A stretch of 36,089 nucleotides of DNA, taken from assembly GCA_903857795.1 (NCBI GenBank), contig CAIOGM010000050.1:1-36089 (forward strand), read 5' to 3'. Both the position numbers and the translations under genes were made by a program. This document shows, piece after piece, positions 7,208 through 15,576 of the stretch. The notes under the pieces were generated by a model. That model saw nothing but the letters and a program-made list of their open reading frames with translations, did not search any database and had not been told where the DNA came from. Each line of letters starts with the position of its first letter. Position 1 is the first letter of the stretch. Origin of the DNA: an uncultured Geobacter sp. (lineage in GTDB: Bacteria > Desulfobacterota > Desulfuromonadia > Geobacterales > CAIOGM01).

Positions 7208-7224
7208 CCGGCGCCTTACAGAGA

Positions 7225-7263
7225 GAGGCTCCGGGGGAAGGTGGACTCTTCTCCCGGAGCCTC
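7225..7263 (+). terminator. Hairpin after flp (partial terminator or mRNA stabiliser)
   Basis: A perfect 11-base inverted repeat, GAGGCTCCGGG and CCCGGAGCCTC, encloses 17 bases and can be lengthened to about 16 pairs (GGGGAAG with CTTCTCC, allowing a G-U pair). There is no T-run after it, so it is unlikely to stop transcription fully. It is well placed to protect the flp message from 3' decay and lower downstream expression. Confidence 0.6.
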
Positions 7264-7344
7264 CCGCTGCACAGCCGTTGGCCACGGGAACCCGGCCGCT
7301 TTCCGGCATGAACTCCGTCCATGAATCTTCACGAAAGGCAGCGG

Positions 7345-7731
7345 ATGAAATCACGCGATAAATCAGGGCAGGCACTGGTGGAACTGGCGCTGTCACTTAC
7401 TCTCCTGCTCCTCCTCGTCTTTGGGCTCTTCGAGTTCGGCAGGGCCATGTACGTCTTGAATACCCTCAACTACGCCGCACGTGAGGGGGCCCGCATCGCC
7501 TCGGTCAGTAATCCCCTGGACCGCGGCAATGTGACGAACCGGGTGCTGGAGATTCTTCCCCTCTCCCTGCAACCGGGAGCGGTCATCGCCATAACCCCCG
7601 TGGCGCCGCAACTGGGGGCGCCGGTAAAGGTAACGGTCCGGACCTCGTTTTCAACGATACTCCCCGAGCTGCTTCCGATGCTTGCCGGGATCACCTCCCT
7701 CGGCGCCGAGGCGTCAATGCGGTATGAATAA
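7345..7731 (+). CDS. tadE: TadE-like pseudopilin
   Basis: The product has about 128 residues. The N-terminus has a prepilin-like cleavage site, SG/QALVELALSL, with Glu at position 5, followed by the hydrophobic helix LLLLLVFGLFEFGRAMYV and the family segment LNYAAREGARIASV. This is the TadE/TadE-like pattern of minor pseudopilins that are processed by the Tad prepilin peptidase and take part in Flp pilus assembly. I prefer ATG at 7345 (AAAGG six bases upstream) over the in-frame ATG at 7321, which has no ribosome-binding site. It lies between flp and cpaB; its stop is 28 bases before the cpaB start. Confidence 0.85.
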   Translation: MKSRDKSGQALVELALSLTLLLLLVFGLFEFGRAMYVLNTLNYAAREGARIASVSNPLDRGNVTNRVLEILPLSLQPGAVIAITPVAPQLGAPVKVTVRTSFSTILPELLPMLAGITSLGAEASMRYE

Positions 7732-7759
7732 TTTTTTTACCAACCCCCATGGAGGAGTC

Positions 7760-8614
7760 ATGAGACGGCCCAGTTCGGTACTGATTACGACGGTAATAGC
7801 GTTTATTCTGGCGGGATGCTCGTCCCTGCTGGCCTACAACTACCTGAAAAAATTTAACCGTAAGCCGTTACAGGGGGTAGCCGTCGCCTCCGCGGCCACG
7901 GAGATTCAGGTCGGGACGAAGCTGGACGCCACCAATATCAAACTGGTGGCCTGGCCCAAGGAGAGTCTACCCGCCGGTTCCCATCAGGAAGCCAGGGGGC
8001 TGGTGGGGCGGATAGCCGTTCGTCCCATGACTGTCGGCGATATCGTCACCGAGCAGAAACTGATGCCGCTCACGGTCGCGGGAAAGGGGGGGCTCATGAC
8101 CTACATCGTGCCTCAGGGACATCGGGCCGTGACGGTTGCCGTCAACGAGGTGGCCGGGGTGGCCGGTTTCATCACCCCCAACAGCCGGGTGGATATCGTC
8201 CTGACTTCGGCCCTGCCGGGAGATAAAGAAGAAAACATGAGTAAAATCATCCTGCAGAATGTTCCGGTTCTGGCCAGCGGGCAGGTCACGGAGCAGAAAG
8301 AGGGGAAGCCGACCGTTGTCCCGACCGTCACCCTGGACCTGCTCCCCGATGACGCGGAAAAAATCATTGTCGGGGCCAGGAAAGGGACTCTCCAGCTCTT
8401 GCTGAGGAATGTCATCGACAGCGCTGCGGTCACAACCCGCGGAGCCACCATTACGACGCTGTTGGGCCATCGTGGGGATGGCGCTCTTCCGGCAAAGGCG
8501 GCGGCGCTGAGGAGGGAAGCGAAAGCCATCGCCCCGCTTCCTCTACAGGCAAAATGTTACGTAGAGATTATCAGGGGGGGGAGCAAGTCCACCCGTGAGT
8601 TCACCGCAGAATAA
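7760..8614 (+). CDS. cpaB: CpaB/RcpC Flp pilus assembly protein
   Basis: The product has 284 residues. An N-terminal hydrophobic segment (VLITTVIAFILAGCSSLLAY) leads into a SAF domain of about 65 residues (VAVASAATEIQVGTKLDATNIKL and later RPMTVGDIVTEQKL), then the RcpC/CpaB domain with VTVAVNEVAGVAGFITPNSRVDIVLTS, LQNVPVLASGQV and the VTLDLLPDDAEKIIVGARKGTLQLLLRN segment. In Tad systems CpaB sits in the periplasm and helps the secretin. ATG at 7760 has a GGAGGAG site; longer readings overlap tadE and have none. The LAGC at residues 17-20 looks like a lipobox, so it could be lipid-modified rather than anchored by a helix. Confidence 0.88.
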   Translation: MRRPSSVLITTVIAFILAGCSSLLAYNYLKKFNRKPLQGVAVASAATEIQVGTKLDATNIKLVAWPKESLPAGSHQEARGLVGRIAVRPMTVGDIVTEQKLMPLTVAGKGGLMTYIVPQGHRAVTVAVNEVAGVAGFITPNSRVDIVLTSALPGDKEENMSKIILQNVPVLASGQVTEQKEGKPTVVPTVTLDLLPDDAEKIIVGARKGTLQLLLRNVIDSAAVTTRGATITTLLGHRGDGALPAKAAALRREAKAIAPLPLQAKCYVEIIRGGSKSTREFTAE

Positions 8615-8639
8615 TTCCAAGATGAAATGAGGTGAAAGG

Positions 8640-10064
8640 ATGGGACTCCCCGGAATCGGTATTGCCCTGCATCTGCTGCTGTTCAGCCTCCTGCTCTTTC
8701 CCGGTTTCGCCTCTGCCGGAGTCGCCACTGAGGTGGTGCTCAACAAGAGCGTCCTCATCACCCTGCCGAAGCCGTGCGCACGGGTCTCCATCGCCGCCCC
8801 CGCCATCGCGAGACTGGTTGATATCTCACCGACTCAGTTGCAGATCATCGGGCTCAGGATCGGCAGTACGGATCTGATCGTCTGGGACAAGGGGGGGGAG
8901 AGTTCGTTTTACGACATCAGGGTCAAGGGGGACATCACTCTTCTGGAAAAACAGATCAGGGCGACGGCTCCCAAGGACCGCATCACGGTGGAATACGCCG
9001 AAGAGACGATTCTCCTTGCCGGAACGGCCGCCAACGATCAGACGGTTGAGAAGGTGGTTCAGATCGCCACGGCGTATGCGATCAGGGAGGGCGCCGCCTT
9101 CGGAGCGGGTAACGAGTCGGCTCTCCTCCCGCCGGGTGAAGCGACGGGGCGAAGAGCCGGAGCCGACTCCAAGGTGAAAATTATAAATCAGATCGCGGTC
9201 GGACAGCCCCAGCAGGTGCTTCTGGAGGTGAAGGTTGCACAGGTTGATAAGAACGCCCTGAAATCGTTGGGGATCAGCATGCTGGTCAAGGGGGCCGGCG
9301 GCGAGGGGTTTACCAACATGGTGGGTGCGCCTGACAGCGGGCCTACCGCCGGGTCCAAAGACGGGAGCCAGAATTCAATCCCCGGCATTGCCGGCAACAT
9401 CCCGTGGATGGGGGCCATCAGCCCCCTGGCCGGCTATCAGTTGGGGGGAGCGCTGTACAAGAGCGGCCTTGGCGGTGTGCTGAGGGCGCTGGCGACAAAA
9501 GATCTGGCGAAGATCCTGGCCGAACCCAACCTGCTGGTGAAGAGCGGTCAGGAGGGAACGTTTCTGGCCGGCAGCAAGATTCCCATCCAGGTGGTCACCG
9601 GGGTCGGCGCCATCTCCGGCACGACCATCGAGTTTATCAATGTGGGGGTGAAGCTCAACGTCAAACCGGTGGTGATGGAAAACGGCCTGATCTCGCTCAA
9701 GATCAATCCGGCCGAAGTCAGCAACGTGACCGGGACGCTGGCGGTCAACGGCTACCCGATCATCGACACCCGCGAGATCCGGACCGAAGTGGAGTTGAAG
9801 GGGGGCGAGAGCCTGATCCTCGGCGGACTACTCATGAAAGAGTCGATCAAGACCACATCGAAGATTCCGATCCTGGGAGATATCCCGTACCTGGGGGCGC
9901 TGTTCCGCTCGATCCAGGACGATGACAAGGAAAAGGAGCTGGTCTTCTTCATCACACCCAAGATCGTCATGGCCAATTCAGTCGGGGAAGAGCCGGAACT
10001 CCCCACCGACGCACCGCTGACACCGGAGCAGGAGAAGGATTTTCAATGGATCCCGACCCTGTGA
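8640..10064 (+). CDS. cpaC: CpaC/RcpA-type secretin of the Tad system
   Basis: The product has 474 residues. A signal peptide ends at about residue 26 (FASA/GVAT). The N-terminal pilus-formation domain (VLITLPKPCARVSIAAPAIARLVDISPTQ and VWDKGGESSFYDIRV) is followed by a BON-like region with VEYAEETILLAGTAAND, then a secretin core from about residue 180 with QIAVGQPQQVLLEVKVAQVDK, the AEPNLLVKSGQEGTFLAGSKIPI segment and the VELKGGESLILGGLL and IPILGDIPYLGALFRS motifs near the end. It forms the outer-membrane channel for the Flp pilus. AGGTG precedes the ATG. Its last 19 bases overlap the next gene. Confidence 0.93.
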   Translation: MGLPGIGIALHLLLFSLLLFPGFASAGVATEVVLNKSVLITLPKPCARVSIAAPAIARLVDISPTQLQIIGLRIGSTDLIVWDKGGESSFYDIRVKGDITLLEKQIRATAPKDRITVEYAEETILLAGTAANDQTVEKVVQIATAYAIREGAAFGAGNESALLPPGEATGRRAGADSKVKIINQIAVGQPQQVLLEVKVAQVDKNALKSLGISMLVKGAGGEGFTNMVGAPDSGPTAGSKDGSQNSIPGIAGNIPWMGAISPLAGYQLGGALYKSGLGGVLRALATKDLAKILAEPNLLVKSGQEGTFLAGSKIPIQVVTGVGAISGTTIEFINVGVKLNVKPVVMENGLISLKINPAEVSNVTGTLAVNGYPIIDTREIRTEVELKGGESLILGGLLMKESIKTTSKIPILGDIPYLGALFRSIQDDDKEKELVFFITPKIVMANSVGEEPELPTDAPLTPEQEKDFQWIPTL

Positions 10065-11074
10065 GAGTCATCGGCCGCAACCGGGAAGGATTTGTGATCG
10101 TCTACCTGGCGCTTGCCCTCCTGGCCATGATCGGATTTCTTGGCCTGACCATCGACCTCGGTCATCTGTATCTGGTGCGGGGAGAGCTGCAGAATGCCGC
10201 GGACGCATCGGCCCTGGCCGGAGCGGCGCTGCTCTACGCGGATCCCCTCACCCCTCACGGGGTGACTCTCGACTTGGGACGGGCCCGGGCCGCCGCAACA
10301 GGTTTTATCACTCAGAACAGCTCGGACGGGACGGCTCTTGCCGATGGGGCGATCACTGCCGGCTGCTGGAACCGTATCACTGAGCAGAAGGAGCCCTGCG
10401 CCACTCTCCCTCCGGAAGAGCCCCAGGCCGCGGCGGTGTTCGCCATCGTCGCCAGATCCGCCGGAAACAACGGAGGAGCGGTGCGGAACTTTTTTGCCAC
10501 AGCAGTCGGCGTAGCTGAATCCCCGGTCAGTTCACGGGAAGCAGCGGCAATGGTGGCGTTCATCGGCTCTGTTCCGGGTGGCGTGCTCTTCCCCATGGCG
10601 CTTCCCAGCTGCATGACCGATCACTATTTTTCCCGGACTCCTCTCCCCGCTCCGCCGATCACCATAACCATTCCGTCTCGCTACGCAGCCGGGGGGAGCG
10701 GCTGTTACACCGGGCAATGGAGTTCGTTCCAGAATGATCTCCCCGACATCGACCCGCTGCTGTCGGGGGGTAATCCGGATTCGCTCAAGAGGGATGACCT
10801 CGTCTGGATACAGCCTCTGGTCACCCCTTCTCCCTATCCGAATGTGGTCGTCAACAGGGATGTGCTCATGGCCATTGTGGACAGCGCCAGCGGGGATAGC
10901 TCAAGCCATGGACAGATGGCCATCAAGGGTTTTGCGACCTATCACATCGACTCAGTCAATCAGGCGGGTCACTCCATAGCGGGATATTTCATCGATTATT
11001 ATGCGACCTATCCCGGCGCCGGTCCGGGCGGAGCGCTCTCCAACAGCATCACGCCGCCTCGCATGGTTCAGTAG
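10046..11074 (+). CDS. tadG: TadG-like pilus-assembly protein
   Basis: The product has 342 residues. A single N-terminal hydrophobic helix (FVIVYLALALLAMIGFLGLTIDLGHLYLV) is followed by RGELQNAADASALAGAALL, the standard opening of TadG/TadE-like (DUF2134) proteins. The rest is a probable periplasmic domain, rich in Pro, Ser and Gly, with no von Willebrand A motif that I can see, so it is shorter than full TadG. The site NREG/FVIVY resembles a prepilin cleavage site but lacks Glu at position 5, so processing is doubtful. The start overlaps the secretin end by 19 bases and has an AAGGA site, which suggests coupled translation. Confidence 0.78.
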   Translation: MDPDPVRVIGRNREGFVIVYLALALLAMIGFLGLTIDLGHLYLVRGELQNAADASALAGAALLYADPLTPHGVTLDLGRARAAATGFITQNSSDGTALADGAITAGCWNRITEQKEPCATLPPEEPQAAAVFAIVARSAGNNGGAVRNFFATAVGVAESPVSSREAAAMVAFIGSVPGGVLFPMALPSCMTDHYFSRTPLPAPPITITIPSRYAAGGSGCYTGQWSSFQNDLPDIDPLLSGGNPDSLKRDDLVWIQPLVTPSPYPNVVVNRDVLMAIVDSASGDSSSHGQMAIKGFATYHIDSVNQAGHSIAGYFIDYYATYPGAGPGGALSNSITPPRMVQ

Positions 11075-11083
11075 CCTCAACGG

Positions 11084-12244
11084 ATGATCCGGGATCTTCT
11101 TATGCCGCCAAAACTGTCAATAATCATACTGGAGAGCGATGATATCGCCAAAAACGGTATTACCGCGGTGCTCAACTCGTTCAACGGCTCCATCGGCAAA
11201 ATCAGCGCCGTCGCCAATTTTCAGGAGGTGGTCTCGTCCATTCAGGCGGATGAGGCGCAGATCGTCTTCCTGGAGGTTCAAGAGCTCGAGCAGGGGGTCC
11301 GGGAGACGGCCTTTCTTGTCGCGCGCTTTCCCCACTCCACGGTGATCGCCACTGCCGCGGAACAGAGTTCCCACTGGATACTGCCGCTGATCCGGGCCGG
11401 GGCAGGCGAATATCTGACAAAACCGATCAGCGAGGCGGAGCTGACGGCCGCCATCCACAAGGTCATCAGGCTGCACCGGGGGAGGAACGGATCGGTCTCC
11501 GCCAAGGGGAGCGTCCTCTCCGTGTATAACCCGTCGGGAGGGATGGGAACCACGACCATCGCCGTCAACCTGGCGGCGTCACTGGCGGCTCTCGGGGAGA
11601 ATGTCGTCCTGGTCGATCTGAACCTCTGGAGCGGAGACGTCACGACCTTCCTTGACCTTGCGCCCCGCTATACCCTCTCCACCATCGCCGCCCGGGCAGG
11701 GGAGGTCGACGCCACTTTTCTCCGGAGTGTCATGGTGACGCACTCCTCTGGAGTACAGGTCCTCTGCGGACCGCCGGATTTGCGGGAAGCCGACAGGATT
11801 CAGCCCGAACAGCTTCGGGAGGTAGTCGCCCTGCTCCGGAGCATCTTCACCTACACCATCATCGATACCGGCGGTCAGCTCTTCGGCTGCAATCTGGCGA
11901 CGTTTGACAGCTCCGACCTGATCCTGTTCGTCACGCAGCTCAATCTGCCGGCTCTCAACAACGCCAAGCGCTATCTTGCCGCCATGGGCAACGAGGGGTT
12001 GGGGAGCGACAAGGTCAGATTGATTCTCAACAGATACAACTCCAAGGACGCCATCAAGGTCAGCGACGGCGAGAGGGTCCTCACCGCCAAGGCGTATCTC
12101 ACCGTGCCCAACGGAGATCAGGAGGTAACCGCCGCCATAAACGAGGGGGCGCCGCTGGTCACCAGAGCTCCCCGCTCACCGGTCGCGACGGCGCTGAAAG
12201 AGCTGGCGGGACGGATAACCGCGGAGAGACGGGGCGGCAAGTAG
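11084..12244 (+). CDS. cpaE: CpaE/TadZ-type pilus localisation ATPase
   Basis: The product has 386 residues. Residues about 10-125 form a receiver-like domain in which Glu replaces the phosphorylated Asp (IVFLEVQE), the atypical receiver known from TadZ/CpaE. The C-terminal part is a MinD/ParA-type ATPase: NPSGGMGTTTIAVNLAASLAA (deviant Walker A), VVLVDLNLWSGDVTTFLDLAPR, and YTIIDTGGQL (Walker B). In this group the protein places the Tad machine at a cell site. Both the early and the late lysine of the MinD P-loop are missing, so ATP hydrolysis may be weak. The start is unclear: ATG at 11084 and ATG at 11102 both have poor ribosome-binding sites. It is nine bases from tadG. Confidence 0.87.
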   Translation: MIRDLLMPPKLSIIILESDDIAKNGITAVLNSFNGSIGKISAVANFQEVVSSIQADEAQIVFLEVQELEQGVRETAFLVARFPHSTVIATAAEQSSHWILPLIRAGAGEYLTKPISEAELTAAIHKVIRLHRGRNGSVSAKGSVLSVYNPSGGMGTTTIAVNLAASLAALGENVVLVDLNLWSGDVTTFLDLAPRYTLSTIAARAGEVDATFLRSVMVTHSSGVQVLCGPPDLREADRIQPEQLREVVALLRSIFTYTIIDTGGQLFGCNLATFDSSDLILFVTQLNLPALNNAKRYLAAMGNEGLGSDKVRLILNRYNSKDAIKVSDGERVLTAKAYLTVPNGDQEVTAAINEGAPLVTRAPRSPVATALKELAGRITAERRGGK

Positions 12245-12306
12245 GTCGGGCTTGACAATACAGGCAGGATGAGCAGACATCCGCCGGGGAGATGAGGTCG
12301 TACCAT

Positions 12307-13632
12307 ATGGAATTATACAATCATTTCAACGCACATACTCCGCCGCCGGACGGCAAGGCTCCTCTGTTTTTTCAGGAGCTGAAGAGCCACATCCATCGCC
12401 GACTCATCGAGCGGATCGATCTCGCCCAGTTGGAGCTGCTCCGGAGCGGTGAACTGGCGTACGAAATCGGCACGGTACTCGAAACGCTCATTGCCGAGGA
12501 GGGGGTCCCCTTGAGCAGGCAGGAGAAGGAGCGGCTGATCATCGAAGTTCAGCATGAAACGTTCGGTCTGGGCCCCATAGAGCCGCTTTTGAGCTCGCCG
12601 GATATCTCCGATATTCTGGTCAACAATTACGCCAGCACCTACGTGGAGCGCCACGGCAAACTGGAAAAGAGCGACATCGTCTTCCGCGACAACAATCATC
12701 TGCTGCAGATCATCGAGAGAATCGTCTCCAAGGTGGGAAGGAGAATCGATGAGTCGTCCCCCTACGTGGACGCCCGGCTTCCCGACGGCTCCCGGGTCAA
12801 CGCCATTATCCCGCCGCTGGCCATCGACGGTCCGGTGCTCTCCATCCGCCGTTTCGGCCTGATTCCGCTCACCATGACCGACCTGCTGGCCTCGGGAACT
12901 CTCGATCAGCGGATAGCGACGATAATCGAAGGAGCGGTGAAATCCCGGCTCAATATTCTCATCTGCGGCGGTACCGGCACGGGTAAGACGACTCTGCTCA
13001 ACGTCATTTCGGAGTTTATCCCGGACAATGAGCGGATAATAACCATCGAGGATTCGGCCGAACTGCAGCTGAAGCAGGATCATGTGGTGCGCCTGGAGGC
13101 GCGTTCGGCAAATATCGAAGGGACCGGGGAGGTGACTCAGCGCGACCTGCTGCGCAACAGCCTCCGGATGCGCCCCAACCGGATCATCCTGGGAGAGGTG
13201 CGTGGCGGCGAGGCCCTGGATATGCTCCAGGCGATGAACACCGGCCATGACGGCTCGATCTCCACCATCCATGCGAACACGGTACGGGACGCCATGACCC
13301 GCTTGGCCACCATGGTGATGATGGCGGGAATGGAGCTGCCGGACAGGGTTATCAGGGAGCAGATCGCCTCAGCCATTAACCTGGTCATCCATCTGGTGAG
13401 ATTCCCCGACGGGACGCGCAGAGTCGTCAAGGTTTCGGAGATAACCGGCATGAAGGGGGCCGCCATCGAGATGCAGGACATCTTCTGTTTTGTGCAGAAG
13501 GGGGTGGATCACCAGGGGTGGGTGCAGGGAGAGTTTCAGCCGACCGGAGTCAGGCCCGCCTTCGCCGAACGGTTCGAGCTCTCCGGATTCACCCTGCCGC
13601 CGGACAGTTTCGAGGGAGAGGAGACCAGATGA
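12307..13632 (+). CDS. cpaF: CpaF/TadA pilus assembly ATPase
   Basis: The product has about 441 residues. An N-terminal helical domain (to about residue 110, ending near GLGPIEPLL) precedes a VirB11/TadA-type ATPase core. Visible motifs are Walker A CGGTGTGKTTLLN near residues 219-231, the Asp box IITIEDSAELQL, the Walker B ILGEVRGGEALDMLQAMNTGHDG and the His box STIHANT. It powers Flp pilus assembly at the inner membrane with TadB and TadC. I chose ATG at 12307, which has an AGG-type site nine bases upstream; ATG at 12292 is in frame but abuts the GGGGAG tract. The gene overlaps tadB by four bases. Confidence 0.94.
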   Translation: MELYNHFNAHTPPPDGKAPLFFQELKSHIHRRLIERIDLAQLELLRSGELAYEIGTVLETLIAEEGVPLSRQEKERLIIEVQHETFGLGPIEPLLSSPDISDILVNNYASTYVERHGKLEKSDIVFRDNNHLLQIIERIVSKVGRRIDESSPYVDARLPDGSRVNAIIPPLAIDGPVLSIRRFGLIPLTMTDLLASGTLDQRIATIIEGAVKSRLNILICGGTGTGKTTLLNVISEFIPDNERIITIEDSAELQLKQDHVVRLEARSANIEGTGEVTQRDLLRNSLRMRPNRIILGEVRGGEALDMLQAMNTGHDGSISTIHANTVRDAMTRLATMVMMAGMELPDRVIREQIASAINLVIHLVRFPDGTRRVVKVSEITGMKGAAIEMQDIFCFVQKGVDHQGWVQGEFQPTGVRPAFAERFELSGFTLPPDSFEGEETR

Positions 13633-14594
13633 GCCTGGAACTGGCGGTCACGATGCTCTTTGCCGCGGTGCTCCTGACCCTGTTGGCGCTCTATTCTCTC
13701 CTCCGGCTGGTTCTGAACTCTCCGGCCGCCAGGATGAAACAGAGATTGAGCCGGATGGCGGCCCGTGGCGCCGGCAGCTCCGCCGATGGAGTCACGAGTG
13801 AACTGCTGCGGAAGACGACACCAGGTGAAGAGTACATCTTCCACCTGCCGCTGATGGACGGAGTCAAGAAGCGGGTTGAGCACTCCGGCATCCCTGTCAC
13901 CCCGTTCCGTTTTGTCATCATCTCGGTAGTGGCCGCCTGCGCAGGGCTCATGGCCGGGATTCTCTTGAGCGGCAGGATGCCGGTGGCGCTTCTGGGGCTG
14001 CTCCTCTGCGGGGTGATTCCCTATGCCTGCCTGGGACAGTGCAAAAGGCGGCGCCAGAGCCGCTTCGACCACCAGCTACCGGATGCGCTCACCATGGTCA
14101 GCCGCTCGCTTCGGGCGGGGAACTCCCTCTCCGGCGCCCTTGAGATGCTCAGCCTGGAGATGCCGGAACCGACGGGGGGGCTCTTCAAGCGCGCCTGCGA
14201 ACAGCAGCGGCTGGGGATGCGAATAACCGATTCACTGGAAAAGCTCCTGGGAAGCATCGACAGTCTGGATCTGCATTACTTCGTGACGATCATCAGGATA
14301 ACCAGCGAAACCGGCGGCAATCTTGCGGAGATTCTGGACAAGCTGGCCACTACGATCACCTCGCGGGCGCTGATCCGCCGGCAGGTCAGGGTCTATTCGG
14401 CCCAGGGACGTCTGTCGGGGTATCTGCTCGCCGTACTGCCGGTGGTCGTATTTGCGGCGCTGTATACTCTGAACCCCGATTACATGAAGTTGTTTTTAAC
14501 GGAACAGAGCTGCCAGTACACGCTGCTGGCTGCGCTGCTCGCGCAATGCGCCGGGTTTCTGATGATCAAGAAGATCGTAACCATCCGCATTTAA
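13629..14594 (+). CDS. tadB: TadB-type inner-membrane platform protein
   Basis: The product has 321 residues and belongs to the type II secretion F family. An N-terminal membrane helix (VTMLFAAVLLTLLALYSLLRLVL) is followed by a soluble stretch, then two helices near residues 95-140, the T2SSF cytoplasmic domain with DHQLPDALTMVSRSLRAGNSLSGALEML, and C-terminal helices (GYLLAVLPVVVFAALYTL). With TadC it forms the membrane base on which CpaF acts. Its ATG overlaps the stop of cpaF (ATGA), evidence of coupled translation; the open frame before this is part of cpaF DNA. Confidence 0.92.
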   Translation: MSLELAVTMLFAAVLLTLLALYSLLRLVLNSPAARMKQRLSRMAARGAGSSADGVTSELLRKTTPGEEYIFHLPLMDGVKKRVEHSGIPVTPFRFVIISVVAACAGLMAGILLSGRMPVALLGLLLCGVIPYACLGQCKRRRQSRFDHQLPDALTMVSRSLRAGNSLSGALEMLSLEMPEPTGGLFKRACEQQRLGMRITDSLEKLLGSIDSLDLHYFVTIIRITSETGGNLAEILDKLATTITSRALIRRQVRVYSAQGRLSGYLLAVLPVVVFAALYTLNPDYMKLFLTEQSCQYTLLAALLAQCAGFLMIKKIVTIRI

Positions 14595-14633
14595 AGACGA
14601 CTGTCTCTGGTCGTTGAGCGGTCAGGAGGATCC

Positions 14634-15545
14634 ATGCTCACGCTCATCATCCTCTCCCTCTTTGCCGGTGTCATGCTTCTCAGCGCCAGCGTGCTCTATC
14701 CGCTGTTGAGCAGGGGTGACCTGGTCAGGGGGCGGGTTGCGCGGCTCATCTCCAGCGAAGAGGCGCAGCCCCGGCTGATCCGGAGTTCAACCAGTTGGCA
14801 GAGGATGCTCTCCCGGATGGGGGGGGCGCTGAAGCTGAAACCGGCGGATCTCCGTTCCTACCGGAGGATGCTCACGGCTGCGGGTTTCAGATCCGATGGA
14901 GTTTACCTCTTCCTGGGATGCAAGCTGTTCCTGGCCGGGGCGCTGCCGGCAGGCGCCCTGTTCCTGTCGGTACTGCACCAGGGACGGTTTGCCGGGAGCC
15001 GACTGCTGCTGACCGTCGCCTGTTCTATCTGCGGCTATCTCCTCCCCACACTCTGGCTGAGGCGGAAGGCGGAGCAACGAAAAACGGAAATTTTCCACTC
15101 GCTGCCGGACGTTCTCGACCTGCTGACCGTCTGTGTGGAGGCCGGCCTCAGCCTGAACGCCGCCCTGATCAAGACGACAGAAAATTTCCAGCAGAAAGAT
15201 GATCCGCTCATCAGGGAGATCACTATCGCGATCCAGGAGATCCGCGTGGGTAAACCCCGGAGCGAGGCGATGAAGGGGCTTGCAGAACGGACCATGGTGG
15301 ATGATGTCAGGTCATTTGTCACCCTGCTGCTGCAGACGGAGAAATTCGGCACCACTCTCGGCGGCGCCCTGCGCTGCTATTCCGATTCGCTCCGGACGAA
15401 GAGAAGGCAACTGGCCGAAGAGCAGGCCGCCCAGACGGCGGTGAAGATGCTGTTCCCCCTGGTGGTCTGTGTCTTCCCGGCCTTGCTCGTGGTGATCCTG
15501 ACCCCGGCGTTCTTCAAGCTCACCACCCTGTTCGGCACCTTCTGA
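14634..15545 (+). CDS. tadC: TadC-type inner-membrane platform protein
   Basis: The product has 303 residues with the same T2SSF pattern as its neighbour: an N-terminal helix (TLIILSLFAGVMLLSASVLYPLL), a mid-protein helix pair, the domain SLPDVLDLLTVCVEAGLSLNAALIKT, the VDDVRSFVTLLLQTEKFGTTLGGAL segment and a final helix (LVVCVFPALLVVILTPAFF). It is preceded by AGGAGG, 39 bases after tadB. Partner of TadB in the Flp assembly platform. Confidence 0.92.
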   Translation: MLTLIILSLFAGVMLLSASVLYPLLSRGDLVRGRVARLISSEEAQPRLIRSSTSWQRMLSRMGGALKLKPADLRSYRRMLTAAGFRSDGVYLFLGCKLFLAGALPAGALFLSVLHQGRFAGSRLLLTVACSICGYLLPTLWLRRKAEQRKTEIFHSLPDVLDLLTVCVEAGLSLNAALIKTTENFQQKDDPLIREITIAIQEIRVGKPRSEAMKGLAERTMVDDVRSFVTLLLQTEKFGTTLGGALRCYSDSLRTKRRQLAEEQAAQTAVKMLFPLVVCVFPALLVVILTPAFFKLTTLFGTF

Positions 15546-15576
15546 AACGGGCGCATCCACGGGAGGAGAGGAGGTG

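Noticed and set aside
12241-12306. Internal promoter before cpaF with TTGACA near 12252
   Set aside because: No acceptable -10 box lies at 16 to 18 bases, so the match is probably chance.
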